Shown: one piece after another, positions 25,924 to 34,856 of the stretch
Layout of the letters: each line of letters opens with the position of its first letter
How positions within the stretch are numbered: position 1 is the first letter of the stretch
Origin: Bin87 sp965219925
GTDB taxonomy: Bacteria > Chloroflexota > Dehalococcoidia > Lucifugimonadales > UBA3495
Assembly: GCA_965219925.1 (NCBI GenBank)
Contig: OZ244795.1
Location: forward strand, 2,480,001-2,544,000
Length of the DNA stretch: 64,000 nucleotides
Direction of reading: 5' to 3'
Position numbers and translations under genes: made by a program
The notes under the pieces: model-generated
Told to the model about the DNA's origin: nothing
The model's input: the letters and a program-made list of their open reading frames with translations, nothing else
The model's database searches: none

Positions 25924-27057
25924 TTATACGGACGGTGTTATTGGATTCACGTCGTTTATCATCTGTAGAAAACGATCAAAAAGATATTCATTATCCTGGG
26001 GGCCGGGCGATGCTTCGGAGTGATACTGGATCGTAAACAGTGGAAATTCCCGGTGCCGCAATCCTTCCACCGTGTTGTCGTTTAGATTCAGGTGCGAAAC
26101 TTCCAGGCCGGGCGGCAGATGATCAGTGTCCACCGCGTAACCGTGGTTTTGTGCGGTGATGTGAACCCGTCCCGTCTCAAGGTCTTTGACTGGATGATTT
26201 CCGCCGCGGTGCCCGAATTTTAGCTTGTAAGTTCGCGCTCCCAGCGCCCGGGCGGCCAGCTGATGCCCCAGGCATATACCCATGATGGGCACTCGACCCA
26301 TCAGTTGCCCGATATTGGCCACGATGCCGGCCAGCAATTCGGGATCCCCCGGGCCCGGCGACAACAATATGCCGTCGGGTCGTAGCTCCAGCATATCAGC
26401 AGCAGGAGTGGTGGCAGGAATCGCAATGACTTCGCAATTCCGGGAATGCAATAATCGCAGAATGTTATATTTCAAACCGGTGTCTGTAACCAGAATTCGA
26501 CGGGTGCCTTCAGAATATGGGCGATCCTTGTAGGTAGTGGTCTCGTCGAGACCATTCCAAACGTAACCGTCGGCAGTGGTTACTTCGCTCACCCAATCGA
26601 GGTTATCGTAACGAGGCAATTCCGCCAGCCGCTTCAACCCTGCGTCCGCGCCGTTGAGTGAGACCAGGCCCATCATCACGCCTTGAGTCCTCAAGCGCCG
26701 CGTCAGAGCCCGCGTATCAATACCGCATATCCCAGGGACGTCGTATTCGCGCAAGAACGCGTCCAGAGTCATATCGCTGGAACTATGGCTGGGCAAATCG
26801 CAATGCTGACGGACGATCAGCCCGGCCACCTGGATTCGGCGCGATTCGAAATCATCCCGATTGATGCCATAATTCCCCGCCAGGGGGTAGGTAAGCGTAA
26901 CTAGCTGTCCGGCATAAGACGGGTCTGTCAGCACCTCCTGGTAACCCGTCATGGTGGTGTTGAAAACTACCTCGCCCCAGCCTTCTTTCTGGGCCCCAAA
27001 TGACTCACCGGCAAACACCGACCCGTCTTCCAGTACCAGGTGTGCGACGCGGTTCAC
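25924..27057 (-). CDS. carA: Carbamoyl-phosphate synthase small subunit (glutaminase)
   Basis: The 377-residue class I glutamine amidotransferase supplies ammonia to CarB. The N-terminal CPSase_sm_chain domain (LVLEDGSVFAGESFG; MTGYQEVLTDPSYAGQ) is followed by the GATase domain with the nucleophile motif GICLGHQLAARALG and the His/Glu pair in IQYHSEASPGP. The GTG start at 27057 overlaps the pyrC stop by 4 bp (GTGA), indicating coupling. Confidence 0.97.
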   Translation of the reverse strand: MNRVAHLVLEDGSVFAGESFGAQKEGWGEVVFNTTMTGYQEVLTDPSYAGQLVTLTYPLAGNYGINRDDFESRRIQVAGLIVRQHCDLPSHSSSDMTLDAFLREYDVPGICGIDTRALTRRLRTQGVMMGLVSLNGADAGLKRLAELPRYDNLDWVSEVTTADGYVWNGLDETTTYKDRPYSEGTRRILVTDTGLKYNILRLLHSRNCEVIAIPATTPAADMLELRPDGILLSPGPGDPELLAGIVANIGQLMGRVPIMGICLGHQLAARALGARTYKLKFGHRGGNHPVKDLETGRVHITAQNHGYAVDTDHLPPGLEVSHLNLNDNTVEGLRHREFPLFTIQYHSEASPGPQDNEYLFDRFLQMINDVNPITPSV

Positions 27058-28433
27058 TCACGGCCTCCGCCAGGCATCAAATCCGGTTCCTCGAACACCA
27101 CCTTTCCATTTACAATCGTGACGGCCACCCTTCCCTTCAATTCCACGCCGTCCAGCGGCGTGTTGCGTCCCATGGACGCGAACTTGGAGACGTCTACGGT
27201 CCAGGCAGCGTTGGGATCGAAAACCACGAGATCGGCGGGTGTGTTGACGGCCAGGTTAGCACGAGGAGCATACGCATCGCCCAACACCCGGGCCGGACCC
27301 ACCGTCAATCGGTCTATCATAGCGGCCAGGTCGATATCCTGCGCGCGTACCGTTTCCATCAGTATCCCCAATGCCGTCTCGAGCACGCTGATCCCGAACG
27401 CCGCATCGTCATAGGTGCATTCCTTGCTGGCTCGGTCGTGAGGAGCATGGTCGGTTGCCACGCAGTCGATGGCGCCGTCGGCCAGACCCGCGATGCACGC
27501 GGCAACATCCTCGTGGGTACGGAGGGGCGGGTAAACCTTGGTGCTGGTATCGTAAGACTGCACTCCGGTCGGAAGGTGCTGATCGCCACGGCTTCCGAGC
27601 ACCCAATCCTCGGTCAACAACAGATGATGAGGACAGGCTTCCGCCGTTAACGAAACTCCGCGCGATTTGGCCTGCCGCACCAGCGCAACACTTCCAGCCG
27701 AGCTGAGGTGAGCCAGATGAAGGCGTCCGCCGGTCAATTCTGCCAGGGCGATATCCCGGGCCACCATCGCTTCTTCGGCAACGGCGGGTATCCCAGCCAG
27801 GCCGAGCCTGCTGCTAACCCATCCCTCGGCCATTACGCCGCCGGGACAGAGGGCATGGTCCTGGCAATGATTGCTGATCGGTATGCCCAAATCGCGGCCG
27901 TAGGCAAGCGCCATGCGCATCAACGCAGAATCGTACACCGGGTCGCCATCGTCGCTGAAGGCTACCACCCCGGCAGCAGCGAGTTCCTCCATGTCAGCCA
28001 GTTCACGCCCCGCTCGTCCCCTGGTAACGCAACCGATAACTTCAACGTGGACTGGCGCCGCGTGCCCCTTGGCGGCGACGAAATCCACCACCGCCGCGTT
28101 GTCAATCGGGGGGTCGGTGTTGGGCATGGAACATATCGTCGTGAAGCCGCCCCGGGCCGCGGCGAGCGCTCCGGTGGCTATGGTTTCTTTGTACTCGAAA
28201 CCCGGCTCTCTCAAGTGAGTATGGACGTCTATGAAACCAGGACAAACTACCAGGCCCGTGGCATCTATTATCCGAGCGCCACTGTTAGCAACGACATCCC
28301 GGAGCCCGGCGGAGACCGCGGCGATTTCCCCTTCGCTAACGAGAACATCCGTGATTTCGTCCCTTCCGATCGCTGGGTCGATTACTCGGCCGCCGGCGAT
28401 GAGGATAGGTGGCGCAGTGTGTTGGACTGACAT
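27054..28433 (-). CDS. pyrC: Dihydroorotase
   Basis: The 459-residue amidohydrolase cyclises carbamoyl aspartate to dihydroorotate. It is a class I type enzyme: metal-binding DVHTHLREPGFEYKET, the later NHCQDH histidines and the catalytic Asp in CVATDHAPH. The ATG at 28433 lies five bases after the pyrB stop; the longer in-frame extension upstream runs antiparallel to pyrB coding and is rejected. It is co-transcribed with pyrB and carA. Confidence 0.95.
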   Translation of the reverse strand: MSVQHTAPPILIAGGRVIDPAIGRDEITDVLVSEGEIAAVSAGLRDVVANSGARIIDATGLVVCPGFIDVHTHLREPGFEYKETIATGALAAARGGFTTICSMPNTDPPIDNAAVVDFVAAKGHAAPVHVEVIGCVTRGRAGRELADMEELAAAGVVAFSDDGDPVYDSALMRMALAYGRDLGIPISNHCQDHALCPGGVMAEGWVSSRLGLAGIPAVAEEAMVARDIALAELTGGRLHLAHLSSAGSVALVRQAKSRGVSLTAEACPHHLLLTEDWVLGSRGDQHLPTGVQSYDTSTKVYPPLRTHEDVAACIAGLADGAIDCVATDHAPHDRASKECTYDDAAFGISVLETALGILMETVRAQDIDLAAMIDRLTVGPARVLGDAYAPRANLAVNTPADLVVFDPNAAWTVDVSKFASMGRNTPLDGVELKGRVAVTIVNGKVVFEEPDLMPGGGRE

Positions 28434-28438
28434 ATTAT

Positions 28439-29476
28439 TCAGGCACCCGTATTCGCTGCAGAGGCGACCTGGTACAACAAAGCCATTCGCACCGCGACTC
28501 CGTTGGTCACCTGTTGCTCGATGAGCGAACGATCCCCATGAGCCAGACTGGTACTTACTTCGATACCCTCGTTCATTGGCCCCGGGTGCATCAACAGCGC
28601 GCCCGGATTCGCCAGCTCCATCCTGGCTTCGTTTACCTGCCAACGCCGGATATACTCCCGGAGGCTGGGGAAAAACCCTCCGCGTTGCCTCTCCGACTGT
28701 AAACGAAGCGCCATCACCAGATCAGCGCCACGCACGGCAAGGTCCAGGTCGGGCTGTACATTTACGCGGGCCAACGGATTACTCACGCCGTTGACGCCAA
28801 CCCGGTCTCCCCATCCCATGGCCGTGAATGCTTCGGGCATCAACGTCGCGGGGCCGGACAACACAACCTCAGCCCCCAACCTGGTGAATCCCCACACCGC
28901 AGAGCGGGCAACCCGACTGTGCAGCACGTCTCCAACAATGACGATTCGCCGTCCTGCCAAATCACCCAGATGACTTTGCGCGGTGTACAGGTCGAGCAGC
29001 GCCTGAGTGGGATGGGCATGGGTTCCATCCCCGGCGTTGATAACCGCAACGTCGGTTAAATTACGCGCCAGGAAATGCGGCGCTCCCGAGTGGGGATGCC
29101 TGATTACTATGGTATCTACGCCCATTGCCTGCAGGGTGAGACCCGTGTTAAGCAGAGACTCGCCCTTTTCCACACTGCTGGCGGTCGCCGTCATGTTGAT
29201 GACGTCGGCACTGAGAATTTTGCCGGCTTCCTCGAACGAAATGCGGGTGCGGGTACTGGCTTCGTAAAAAAGCGTCACAATGACGCGCCCTCGCAAAGTG
29301 GGAACCTTTTTGATGTCGCGTGCCAGGACTTCGCGCATCGCTGTCGCGTTGTCCAGAACTGCCCCGATCTCCTGGGCCGAGAAATCGTCCAGATCCAGCA
29401 CATGCCGGCGCGCCGCCCGGTTATCATCCAGCGGCAAGTCCACCGGTGCCAACGCGTTGGAGATAATCGATGCCAT
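28439..29476 (-). CDS. pyrB: Aspartate carbamoyltransferase catalytic subunit
   Basis: The 345-residue transcarbamoylase joins carbamoyl phosphate and aspartate. Carbamoyl-phosphate-binding STRTRISFEEA and the HPTQALLDLYT motif are intact, as is the aspartate-loop region near LQSERQRGG. The ATG shares one base with the pyrR stop. No pyrI regulatory gene is present, so control is probably by PyrR at the RNA level and not allosteric. Confidence 0.96.
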   Translation of the reverse strand: MASIISNALAPVDLPLDDNRAARRHVLDLDDFSAQEIGAVLDNATAMREVLARDIKKVPTLRGRVIVTLFYEASTRTRISFEEAGKILSADVINMTATASSVEKGESLLNTGLTLQAMGVDTIVIRHPHSGAPHFLARNLTDVAVINAGDGTHAHPTQALLDLYTAQSHLGDLAGRRIVIVGDVLHSRVARSAVWGFTRLGAEVVLSGPATLMPEAFTAMGWGDRVGVNGVSNPLARVNVQPDLDLAVRGADLVMALRLQSERQRGGFFPSLREYIRRWQVNEARMELANPGALLMHPGPMNEGIEVSTSLAHGDRSLIEQQVTNGVAVRMALLYQVASAANTGA

Positions 29477-30051
29477 CAGCCGTCACCAACCTGAGATACC
29501 GAAACTTCGTCAATCCCGTCGGTTTCGGAAAGGCGCACCCGGACTCGCTCGGCGCGCCGGGTGGGAATGTTTTTGCCCACGAAGTCAGCGCGGATCGGCA
29601 GTTCCCGATGTCCCCGGTCCACCAGGGCAGCCATCTGAATGCGCAACGGTCGGCCAAGGTCATTTACGGCGTCCAACGCCGCGCGGACAGTGCGACCCGT
29701 AAACAGCACATCATCGACCAGCACTACCGTCCGCCCAGCCAGGTCCCCGGGTACAGTCGTAGGGCGCACTGCGATATGGGGTCTTACGTTCAGATCGTCC
29801 CGATACAAACCCGTATCCAGTTGGGCAACGGGCACCTCAACGCCTTCAGATGCGGCGATTTGCGCCGACAGTCGCTGGGCCAGCGGCACCCCACGGGTGC
29901 GAATACCCACCAGCATCAGGTTCTCGGCGCCGTGATTGCGTTCCAGGATTTCGTGATACATTCGCGTCAGCGCCCGGCGAATTTCATCGGCGTCCATGAG
30001 TTGCCGGTACGTCGCCGCACTCTGCGGTATTTCCACGGAGCGCGCGTTCAC
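29476..30051 (-). CDS. pyrR: Bifunctional pyrimidine attenuation regulator/uracil phosphoribosyltransferase
   Basis: The 191-residue PRTase-fold protein carries the PRPP-binding loop VVLVDDVLFTGRTVRAALD and a YRDDL motif. In Firmicutes and Actinobacteria PyrR binds UMP and pyr leader RNA. The GTG at 30051 is chosen because homology begins about 15 residues later and the upstream extension would run through the leader terminator. The first gene of the pyr operon, it sits just after the attenuator at 30094-30205. Confidence 0.93.
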   Translation of the reverse strand: MNARSVEIPQSAATYRQLMDADEIRRALTRMYHEILERNHGAENLMLVGIRTRGVPLAQRLSAQIAASEGVEVPVAQLDTGLYRDDLNVRPHIAVRPTTVPGDLAGRTVVLVDDVLFTGRTVRAALDAVNDLGRPLRIQMAALVDRGHRELPIRADFVGKNIPTRRAERVRVRLSETDGIDEVSVSQVGDG

Positions 30052-30093
30052 GTCATCACCGGGCCAAGAACCGTATTTTGATTCAGCTGATAC

Positions 30094-30134
30094 AAAAAAA
30101 CCCCGCTCCGTGGCAGTAAGCCGCAAGCAGGGGT
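30094..30134 (-). terminator. pyr operon leader terminator (attenuator)
   Basis: On the minus strand, a CCCCTGCTTGCGGC arm pairs imperfectly with GCCACGGAGCGGGG and is followed by seven U residues. The hairpin ends 42 bases before the pyrR start. Its position behind a PyrR-binding loop marks it as the attenuator. Confidence 0.85.
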
Positions 30135-30182
30135 GCATGAAAGCAGAGCCGTCAGGACGACTCTCAACACTTTCGTTCACGC

Positions 30183-30205
30183 TTTGCCAGCCTCACGGGA
30201 CTGCC
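30183..30205 (-). promoter_or_regulatory. PyrR-binding loop in the pyr leader RNA
   Basis: The minus-strand RNA reads GGCAGUCCCGUGAGGCUGGC, matching the AGUCC-NGNGAGGCUG anti-antiterminator loop bound by PyrR-UMP in Bacillus and mycobacterial pyr leaders. PyrR binding here would favour the downstream terminator at 30094-30134. Confidence 0.85.
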
Positions 30206-30259
30206 TTAAAAGCTGTTCGCAACCGCCGGGGGTCTGAATGTGCTGGTGATTGCGAGGGG

Positions 30260-30289
30260 ATTATATCATCGGACGGGGCGATCCGGGAA
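30260..30289 (-). promoter_or_regulatory. Probable pyr operon promoter
   Basis: A perfect TATAAT -10 (minus strand, 30265-30260) lies about 55 bases before the PyrR loop. Upstream TTCCCG at 18 bases is a weak -35. Transcription from near 30253 would give a leader of about 200 bases containing the PyrR loop and attenuator. Confidence 0.5.
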
Positions 30290-30339
30290 TACCTCCGCAG
30301 CGTTTTTCGTAATAGTATGGAGCGAAATCGGATTATAGA

Positions 30340-32370
30340 TCAACCGGTTACACGTTTCCGACGGTTGGATATGTAATCCACCAACATGTACTCGCCGAGA
30401 TTTTCGCTGCTGCTGTAAAAAGCTCGGCCTCTGTTGATGCGGGTCATACGGTCTACGAAATTGACCAGCTGGTAATTGTTTTCCAGCATGAAGGTGTTGA
30501 TGATAATTCCTTCCTGCGTGCACCGCCGTACTTCTTTCAGCGTCTCGAGTTCGGTCCGGTAGCTCGGAGGATAGGCAAAATAAGACTGTTCGCCTTCCAG
30601 GTGAGCCGTGGGTTCGCCGTCAGTGATCACCATAATCTGGCGAGTCCCGCCCTTCTCCTTGGACAACAATTTGCGGGACAGCATGAGGGCGTGGTGCAAA
30701 TTTGTTCCCGAAACCCAGTTGTTCCAGGTCAGGCCGGCGAGATCTTTTTCCTCGAGTTCACGCGCATAATCAGAAAAGCCCACCACGTGCAGGGAATCGC
30801 GGGGATACTGCTGCCGTATTAACGCAAACAGGGCGAGCGTTACCTTTTTGGCTGCGGCCCAGTTGCTGAACAAACCCATGGAACGGCTCTGGTCCAGCAG
30901 CACTACAGTGGCGGAGCGCGTCATGTGCTCGTTGCGATAAATCTCGAAATCATCGGGTTGCAGTCGCACCGGCACGGTTGGCCCGTTGCGTACTATCGCA
31001 TTCTTGACCGTGGCCTGGAGATCCAATTGCAACGGGTCGCCAAACTCATATTGTTTGGTTTCGCCCAGGACATCGCCTCCGCCTCCCCTGGTGTCCAGGT
31101 CGTGGTTGCCCATTCGGTCTTTCTTGAGATGCTGGAACACTTCCCGCATCGCCTTCTGTCCGATCCGGCGAATGCCACGGGCGGTCAGCGTCATCTTGTC
31201 ATCGCCGGTGATGTACCCGGCATCTTTCAGGAGTTGGCGCAACCGGTCCAGTTCCTCCCAGGCGCGGCGAGCTTCGTCGCCAAGCAACTCAGCCAGTTGC
31301 TCCGGGTCAACATCATCCAGATTGCCGCTTCGCATGGCCTGTTGCAGCGCCTGCTCCAACTGGTCCAGCGACTGCATCTGACGCATGGCTTCCATCGCCT
31401 CGTCAAGGGTCATGCTGTCGTCGCCGAGGAATGGATACTGACGCGCCAGTTCGTCGGGCGGCATCAACGATTGCATCAGACTGGCGAACTGGGACATTTC
31501 GGACATTAACTCGGGATCCATCGCCGATTGCAACGCATCCTGGAGTTCCTGACGCATTTCCGGTGACAGACTATCCATCAATGACTGCATCTGGGACATT
31601 TGCTGCTGCATTCGTTCCATCAGCTCATCCAGGTTCTGGGGAGGATCGTCGCCAAACATGGGGCCCCATTTCTGCATGAACCCGTCGAAATCCGGGTCCC
31701 GGCCATCCATGCGGTCGCGCAGCATCCGGTTCAGGTCACGCATCATTTCGCGCATGGCCGCCATTTGCTCCGGGGTCATGTTTTGCATCTGTTCGCGCAT
31801 CTGTTGCGATATGTTCTGCGCCATCTGGCCTTTCAACATATCCAGCAACTCCTGGAATTGCTGCTGCGCGTCAGGATCCATGAAATCGTAGTCCATCAAC
31901 GCCTGAATCTGACCTCCCAAATCGTTGGGAAGGTCGTCGAGACGGTCCAGGTTGCGTTCGGCGCGCTGACGGAGCAACTGGTTCAACGACCGTTGCTGCT
32001 CTTTGCCAGCGGCATCTTCGGGTTCCGGTTGGCTGGCAGCGTCGTCCAGCCGAGCCTGAATGCCCTCCCGTTCCGTTTTGAGGATGTTTTCCAGGCGCTC
32101 CTTGAGGTCGTCAACAACCGAGTCGAGATTACTTTGCTGCAGCTGCTGGCGCCGTTGATTTTTCAATTGTTCCATCAACTGACGCAGGCTGGGCATCTGG
32201 GAACCGTCGCGGTTCTCCATTCCATTGCGAAACAGCTCACGCAACGCCCGCATGACATCGCCATTCTGCAACAGGTCGTCCGACAGCGCATCCATCACCT
32301 CGCTGGCGTCGACGTCGAAAATCTGCTGGGTGCCGTCCCAATGGGAATAACGGTAGCGCTGGTACAGCAT
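30340..32370 (-). CDS. Large VWA-domain protein with long Gln/Met-rich helical N-terminus
   Basis: The 676-residue protein has a C-terminal von Willebrand A domain with a MIDAS DQSRSMG motif (about residue 491) and a TDGEPTAH second metal region. Before it lies about 400 residues of highly charged, Met- and Gln-rich predicted helix and coiled coil (repeated MQ, QQM and DELMERMQQQM patterns). VWA proteins of this layout often work with MoxR/ChlI-type AAA+ ATPases, but none is adjacent. The ATG at 32370 follows GGAGGT. A cytosolic metal-insertion or complex-remodelling role is inference. Confidence 0.85.
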   Translation of the reverse strand: MLYQRYRYSHWDGTQQIFDVDASEVMDALSDDLLQNGDVMRALRELFRNGMENRDGSQMPSLRQLMEQLKNQRRQQLQQSNLDSVVDDLKERLENILKTEREGIQARLDDAASQPEPEDAAGKEQQRSLNQLLRQRAERNLDRLDDLPNDLGGQIQALMDYDFMDPDAQQQFQELLDMLKGQMAQNISQQMREQMQNMTPEQMAAMREMMRDLNRMLRDRMDGRDPDFDGFMQKWGPMFGDDPPQNLDELMERMQQQMSQMQSLMDSLSPEMRQELQDALQSAMDPELMSEMSQFASLMQSLMPPDELARQYPFLGDDSMTLDEAMEAMRQMQSLDQLEQALQQAMRSGNLDDVDPEQLAELLGDEARRAWEELDRLRQLLKDAGYITGDDKMTLTARGIRRIGQKAMREVFQHLKKDRMGNHDLDTRGGGGDVLGETKQYEFGDPLQLDLQATVKNAIVRNGPTVPVRLQPDDFEIYRNEHMTRSATVVLLDQSRSMGLFSNWAAAKKVTLALFALIRQQYPRDSLHVVGFSDYARELEEKDLAGLTWNNWVSGTNLHHALMLSRKLLSKEKGGTRQIMVITDGEPTAHLEGEQSYFAYPPSYRTELETLKEVRRCTQEGIIINTFMLENNYQLVNFVDRMTRINRGRAFYSSSENLGEYMLVDYISNRRKRVTG

Positions 32371-32476
32371 CAGTGACCTCCGGATGGATCGGTACGGGGC
32401 GTGGTTTCGGCAATCAACCCTGGCATCTGGGGCTGAAACGTGATGATAACACAGGCCAATTGCCGTCTTCGGGACA

Positions 32477-32998
32477 TTACACCACCTGCGCTCCCAGGAT
32501 CCGGGCGATGTGTTGTAACGCCCAATGATGGGCATCAACATCGAACGAAGCGACACAGGCGGCTGGGACTTCGACGGTGTAATCCCTATTGCGGGCATCC
32601 GAGGTTGTGTGCATCACACAAATATCGGTACAAACACCGCAGACGGTAATCTTGTTCGGACCCATCGCAGTCAGCCGCTGCTCCAGATCGGTATTGTAGA
32701 AACCGCTATAACGGTTTTTGGGTATGACGTTTTCGTCGGTGACCCATTGGGAAAGCTCCGGGATCACTTCCGGCTCCTCGGTTCCCTTCACGCAATGCAC
32801 CGGGAACATCCGGAACTCCAAATCGTCAGGATCGTGGTGATCTGATACGAACAAAATTGAGGACCCGGCCGCCGTTTCGCTGGCCAATAACTCGCGCACC
32901 GGTTCTATTATCTTGCGGGCGTCATCGCCGCAATACAGGTTGTGACCCGGTTCGAGGAACCCTCGTACCATATCAACGACTAATACTACGTTCGGCAT
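32477..32998 (-). CDS. Nicotinamidase-like cysteine hydrolase (isochorismatase family)
   Basis: The 173-residue hydrolase has the catalytic triad Asp9 (VVDMV), Lys94 (IPKNRYSGF) and Cys127 (GVCTDICV). A DHHD metal-ligand-like segment (residues 53-56) supports the nicotinamidase (PncA) group, which deaminates nicotinamide in NAD salvage. The family also contains isochorismatases and pyrazinamidases, so the substrate is provisional. GGAGG precedes the ATG. It lies 106 bp upstream of the VWA gene on the same strand. Confidence 0.85.
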   Translation of the reverse strand: MPNVVLVVDMVRGFLEPGHNLYCGDDARKIIEPVRELLASETAAGSSILFVSDHHDPDDLEFRMFPVHCVKGTEEPEVIPELSQWVTDENVIPKNRYSGFYNTDLEQRLTAMGPNKITVCGVCTDICVMHTTSDARNRDYTVEVPAACVASFDVDAHHWALQHIARILGAQVV

Positions 32999-33068
32999 CG
33001 CTCGGCCTCCCTGCGGAGTTGCCGGCAGTGTAACTCAACACACCGCCACCCGTCAGCAGCAGGACGGT

Positions 33069-33560
33069 TCACGGCGCGAACGGCTCGCCATCTACCAGCA
33101 CCTGTTTGATGGCGGCCCGACCACCGGTTGCGATAGCGACCACTACCTTCACGTCAGCAGCGGATTCGATAATGTGGCCGGTTCCCTCTGGAACGAAATA
33201 CGAGCCGATGTCCAGATCAAGATGGTTAGGCGCATCGACGGCACCGCGAATGTAAACGCTCCCCGAAGGTGGTGTCAGTTCATACCCAACAGCAGACCAG
33301 TAACCGCCGGTTTTCCTCAATTCAACGTACACCGTCGAGCCGGTTGGAAAGTCTCCAAATTGGTCAGGCAACCGGGCAATTTCGTAGTCCAGCACCGCGT
33401 GATCTCCCTGCAATAGCGATCTTGGATCCACCGGAAACGCCTGCAACACCACCTCTTTGCCCTCTGCGACAATTGATTGTCGGATTCCAGCGAACACGAG
33501 CAGGCCAACCACCTGCGCGGCGACCACGGCGAACAATAGTATAGTTGCGAGTCTGCTCAT
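33069..33560 (-). CDS. GDYXXLXY-type membrane-anchored protein
   Basis: The 163-residue protein has one N-terminal transmembrane helix (LATILLFAVVAAQVVGLLVFAG) and an extracellular beta-rich domain beginning DPRSLLQGD. The family motif GDYxxLxY appears as GDHAVLDY, with His for Tyr. Family members are encoded with DUF2157 proteins, as here: the DUF2157 stop lies two bases before this ATG. Function is unknown. The longer frame from 33611 overlaps DUF2157 and is rejected. Confidence 0.82.
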   Translation of the reverse strand: MSRLATILLFAVVAAQVVGLLVFAGIRQSIVAEGKEVVLQAFPVDPRSLLQGDHAVLDYEIARLPDQFGDFPTGSTVYVELRKTGGYWSAVGYELTPPSGSVYIRGAVDAPNHLDLDIGSYFVPEGTGHIIESAADVKVVVAIATGGRAAIKQVLVDGEPFAP

Positions 33561-33562
33561 CG

Positions 33563-34819
33563 CTACGATTCCATGCGACTCATACGCATCAGCATCCGCC
33601 GGCGGAGCCACTCCAGTCCCAAACCCAAAGCGAGCATTATCACGCCGGCCACGATGAATGCCACCGATTGCTGGAGCAAACTAAAACCAAACTCGAAATA
33701 GCGAGTTATCAGCGTGATTCCAAATACGGCTATCGCCAGATTCACCAGGTCTGAGCGGTTGTGGCGGTACCCCGCGTAAACCGACACTATCACGCCAATC
33801 AGCAGCAACACGTTCATAACCGCCCACATCCACGTCAACCCCCAAATCAACCCCACCAGCGTTCCAATCGCCACGGCAATCATTGCCAGCGGAGCCGATA
33901 ACTCCCACCAATTCAATGACATGCGACCGCCACCCGAGCGCCACCACGCCACCACCGAAGATGCGCCCACAGTCATCAAAGCCCCGGCAAATACGATCCA
34001 GTATTCCAACCGGGCCGACTCAACGGGCCATGGTTCCATGCTGCTCCACGCGTCTTGAAATCCCAGTACGTAGATCGAGCCACTGGCGGCTATCATGGCT
34101 ATCGCCGTGAAAACTGCGGCGATGGGATTTGTAAAGACGAAACGAGACTGCGCCCGGCCAACGGCGAACAGGGCAGCCGCCAAAACCAGCAGCACCGGGA
34201 TGAGCGGGAAAAACAGTTCATCGCCAACCACGGGTAGCCATTCTTGCGAGCGAAACGCGGCAGCCGCGAATAACAGTACCACGGCCAGCGTTGCCACAGC
34301 TTTGGATCGTGTGATATACGCAACCGGAACCACTCCCAAAAACCAGGCTGCAATTAGGTTGGGGCTGTCTACGGATACGTGGTAGATCTGGGCAATCAGA
34401 TGAATTGACGCCCCGAAGGCGATGGCTCCGAGCAATATCACCGCTGTGCCAATTCGGTTGAATCCCCAGCGCTGAATCAGCAACCACCCGGCAAAATACA
34501 GCGCTGGCGTGCCGACCGCCATCATGACCAGTTTGGCTCCCACCGGGATCGCGGACCAGTTTGCGGCAACCGCGGCGATAATCCCCAACCCCACCAACGC
34601 CGCTCCCATGACGGCGATCACCGAGACCACTCGACTCGGAACATTTCTGGCCGGCGATTCCGGCGTTACGTCGTATAGTCCCAGGATCGCTGACGACTGC
34701 TCCGGGGAGATGATACCTTCTGCCTCCCAACCACGGATTTCAGTCCGCAATTTTCGGACAAACGGGGCCAGATCGTCTGCGCGATCCTCTGATTCAAGCA
34801 AACCGGTATCTCCGGCCAT
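33563..34819 (-). CDS. DUF2157 multi-pass membrane protein
   Basis: The 418-residue protein starts with a cytosolic helical segment (EIRGWEAEGIISPEQSSAIL) typical of DUF2157, then about ten transmembrane helices. Conserved GAAIHLIAQIYH-like residues appear here as GASIHLIAQIYHVS. No enzymatic motif is seen. It is translationally close to the GDYXXLXY gene, and the two form a recurrent pair of unknown function. Confidence 0.85.
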   Translation of the reverse strand: MAGDTGLLESEDRADDLAPFVRKLRTEIRGWEAEGIISPEQSSAILGLYDVTPESPARNVPSRVVSVIAVMGAALVGLGIIAAVAANWSAIPVGAKLVMMAVGTPALYFAGWLLIQRWGFNRIGTAVILLGAIAFGASIHLIAQIYHVSVDSPNLIAAWFLGVVPVAYITRSKAVATLAVVLLFAAAAFRSQEWLPVVGDELFFPLIPVLLVLAAALFAVGRAQSRFVFTNPIAAVFTAIAMIAASGSIYVLGFQDAWSSMEPWPVESARLEYWIVFAGALMTVGASSVVAWWRSGGGRMSLNWWELSAPLAMIAVAIGTLVGLIWGLTWMWAVMNVLLLIGVIVSVYAGYRHNRSDLVNLAIAVFGITLITRYFEFGFSLLQQSVAFIVAGVIMLALGLGLEWLRRRMLMRMSRMES

Positions 34820-34856
34820 TTAGAGAATGCCTGCCAGGTTCGGCAATCTCGACGTT

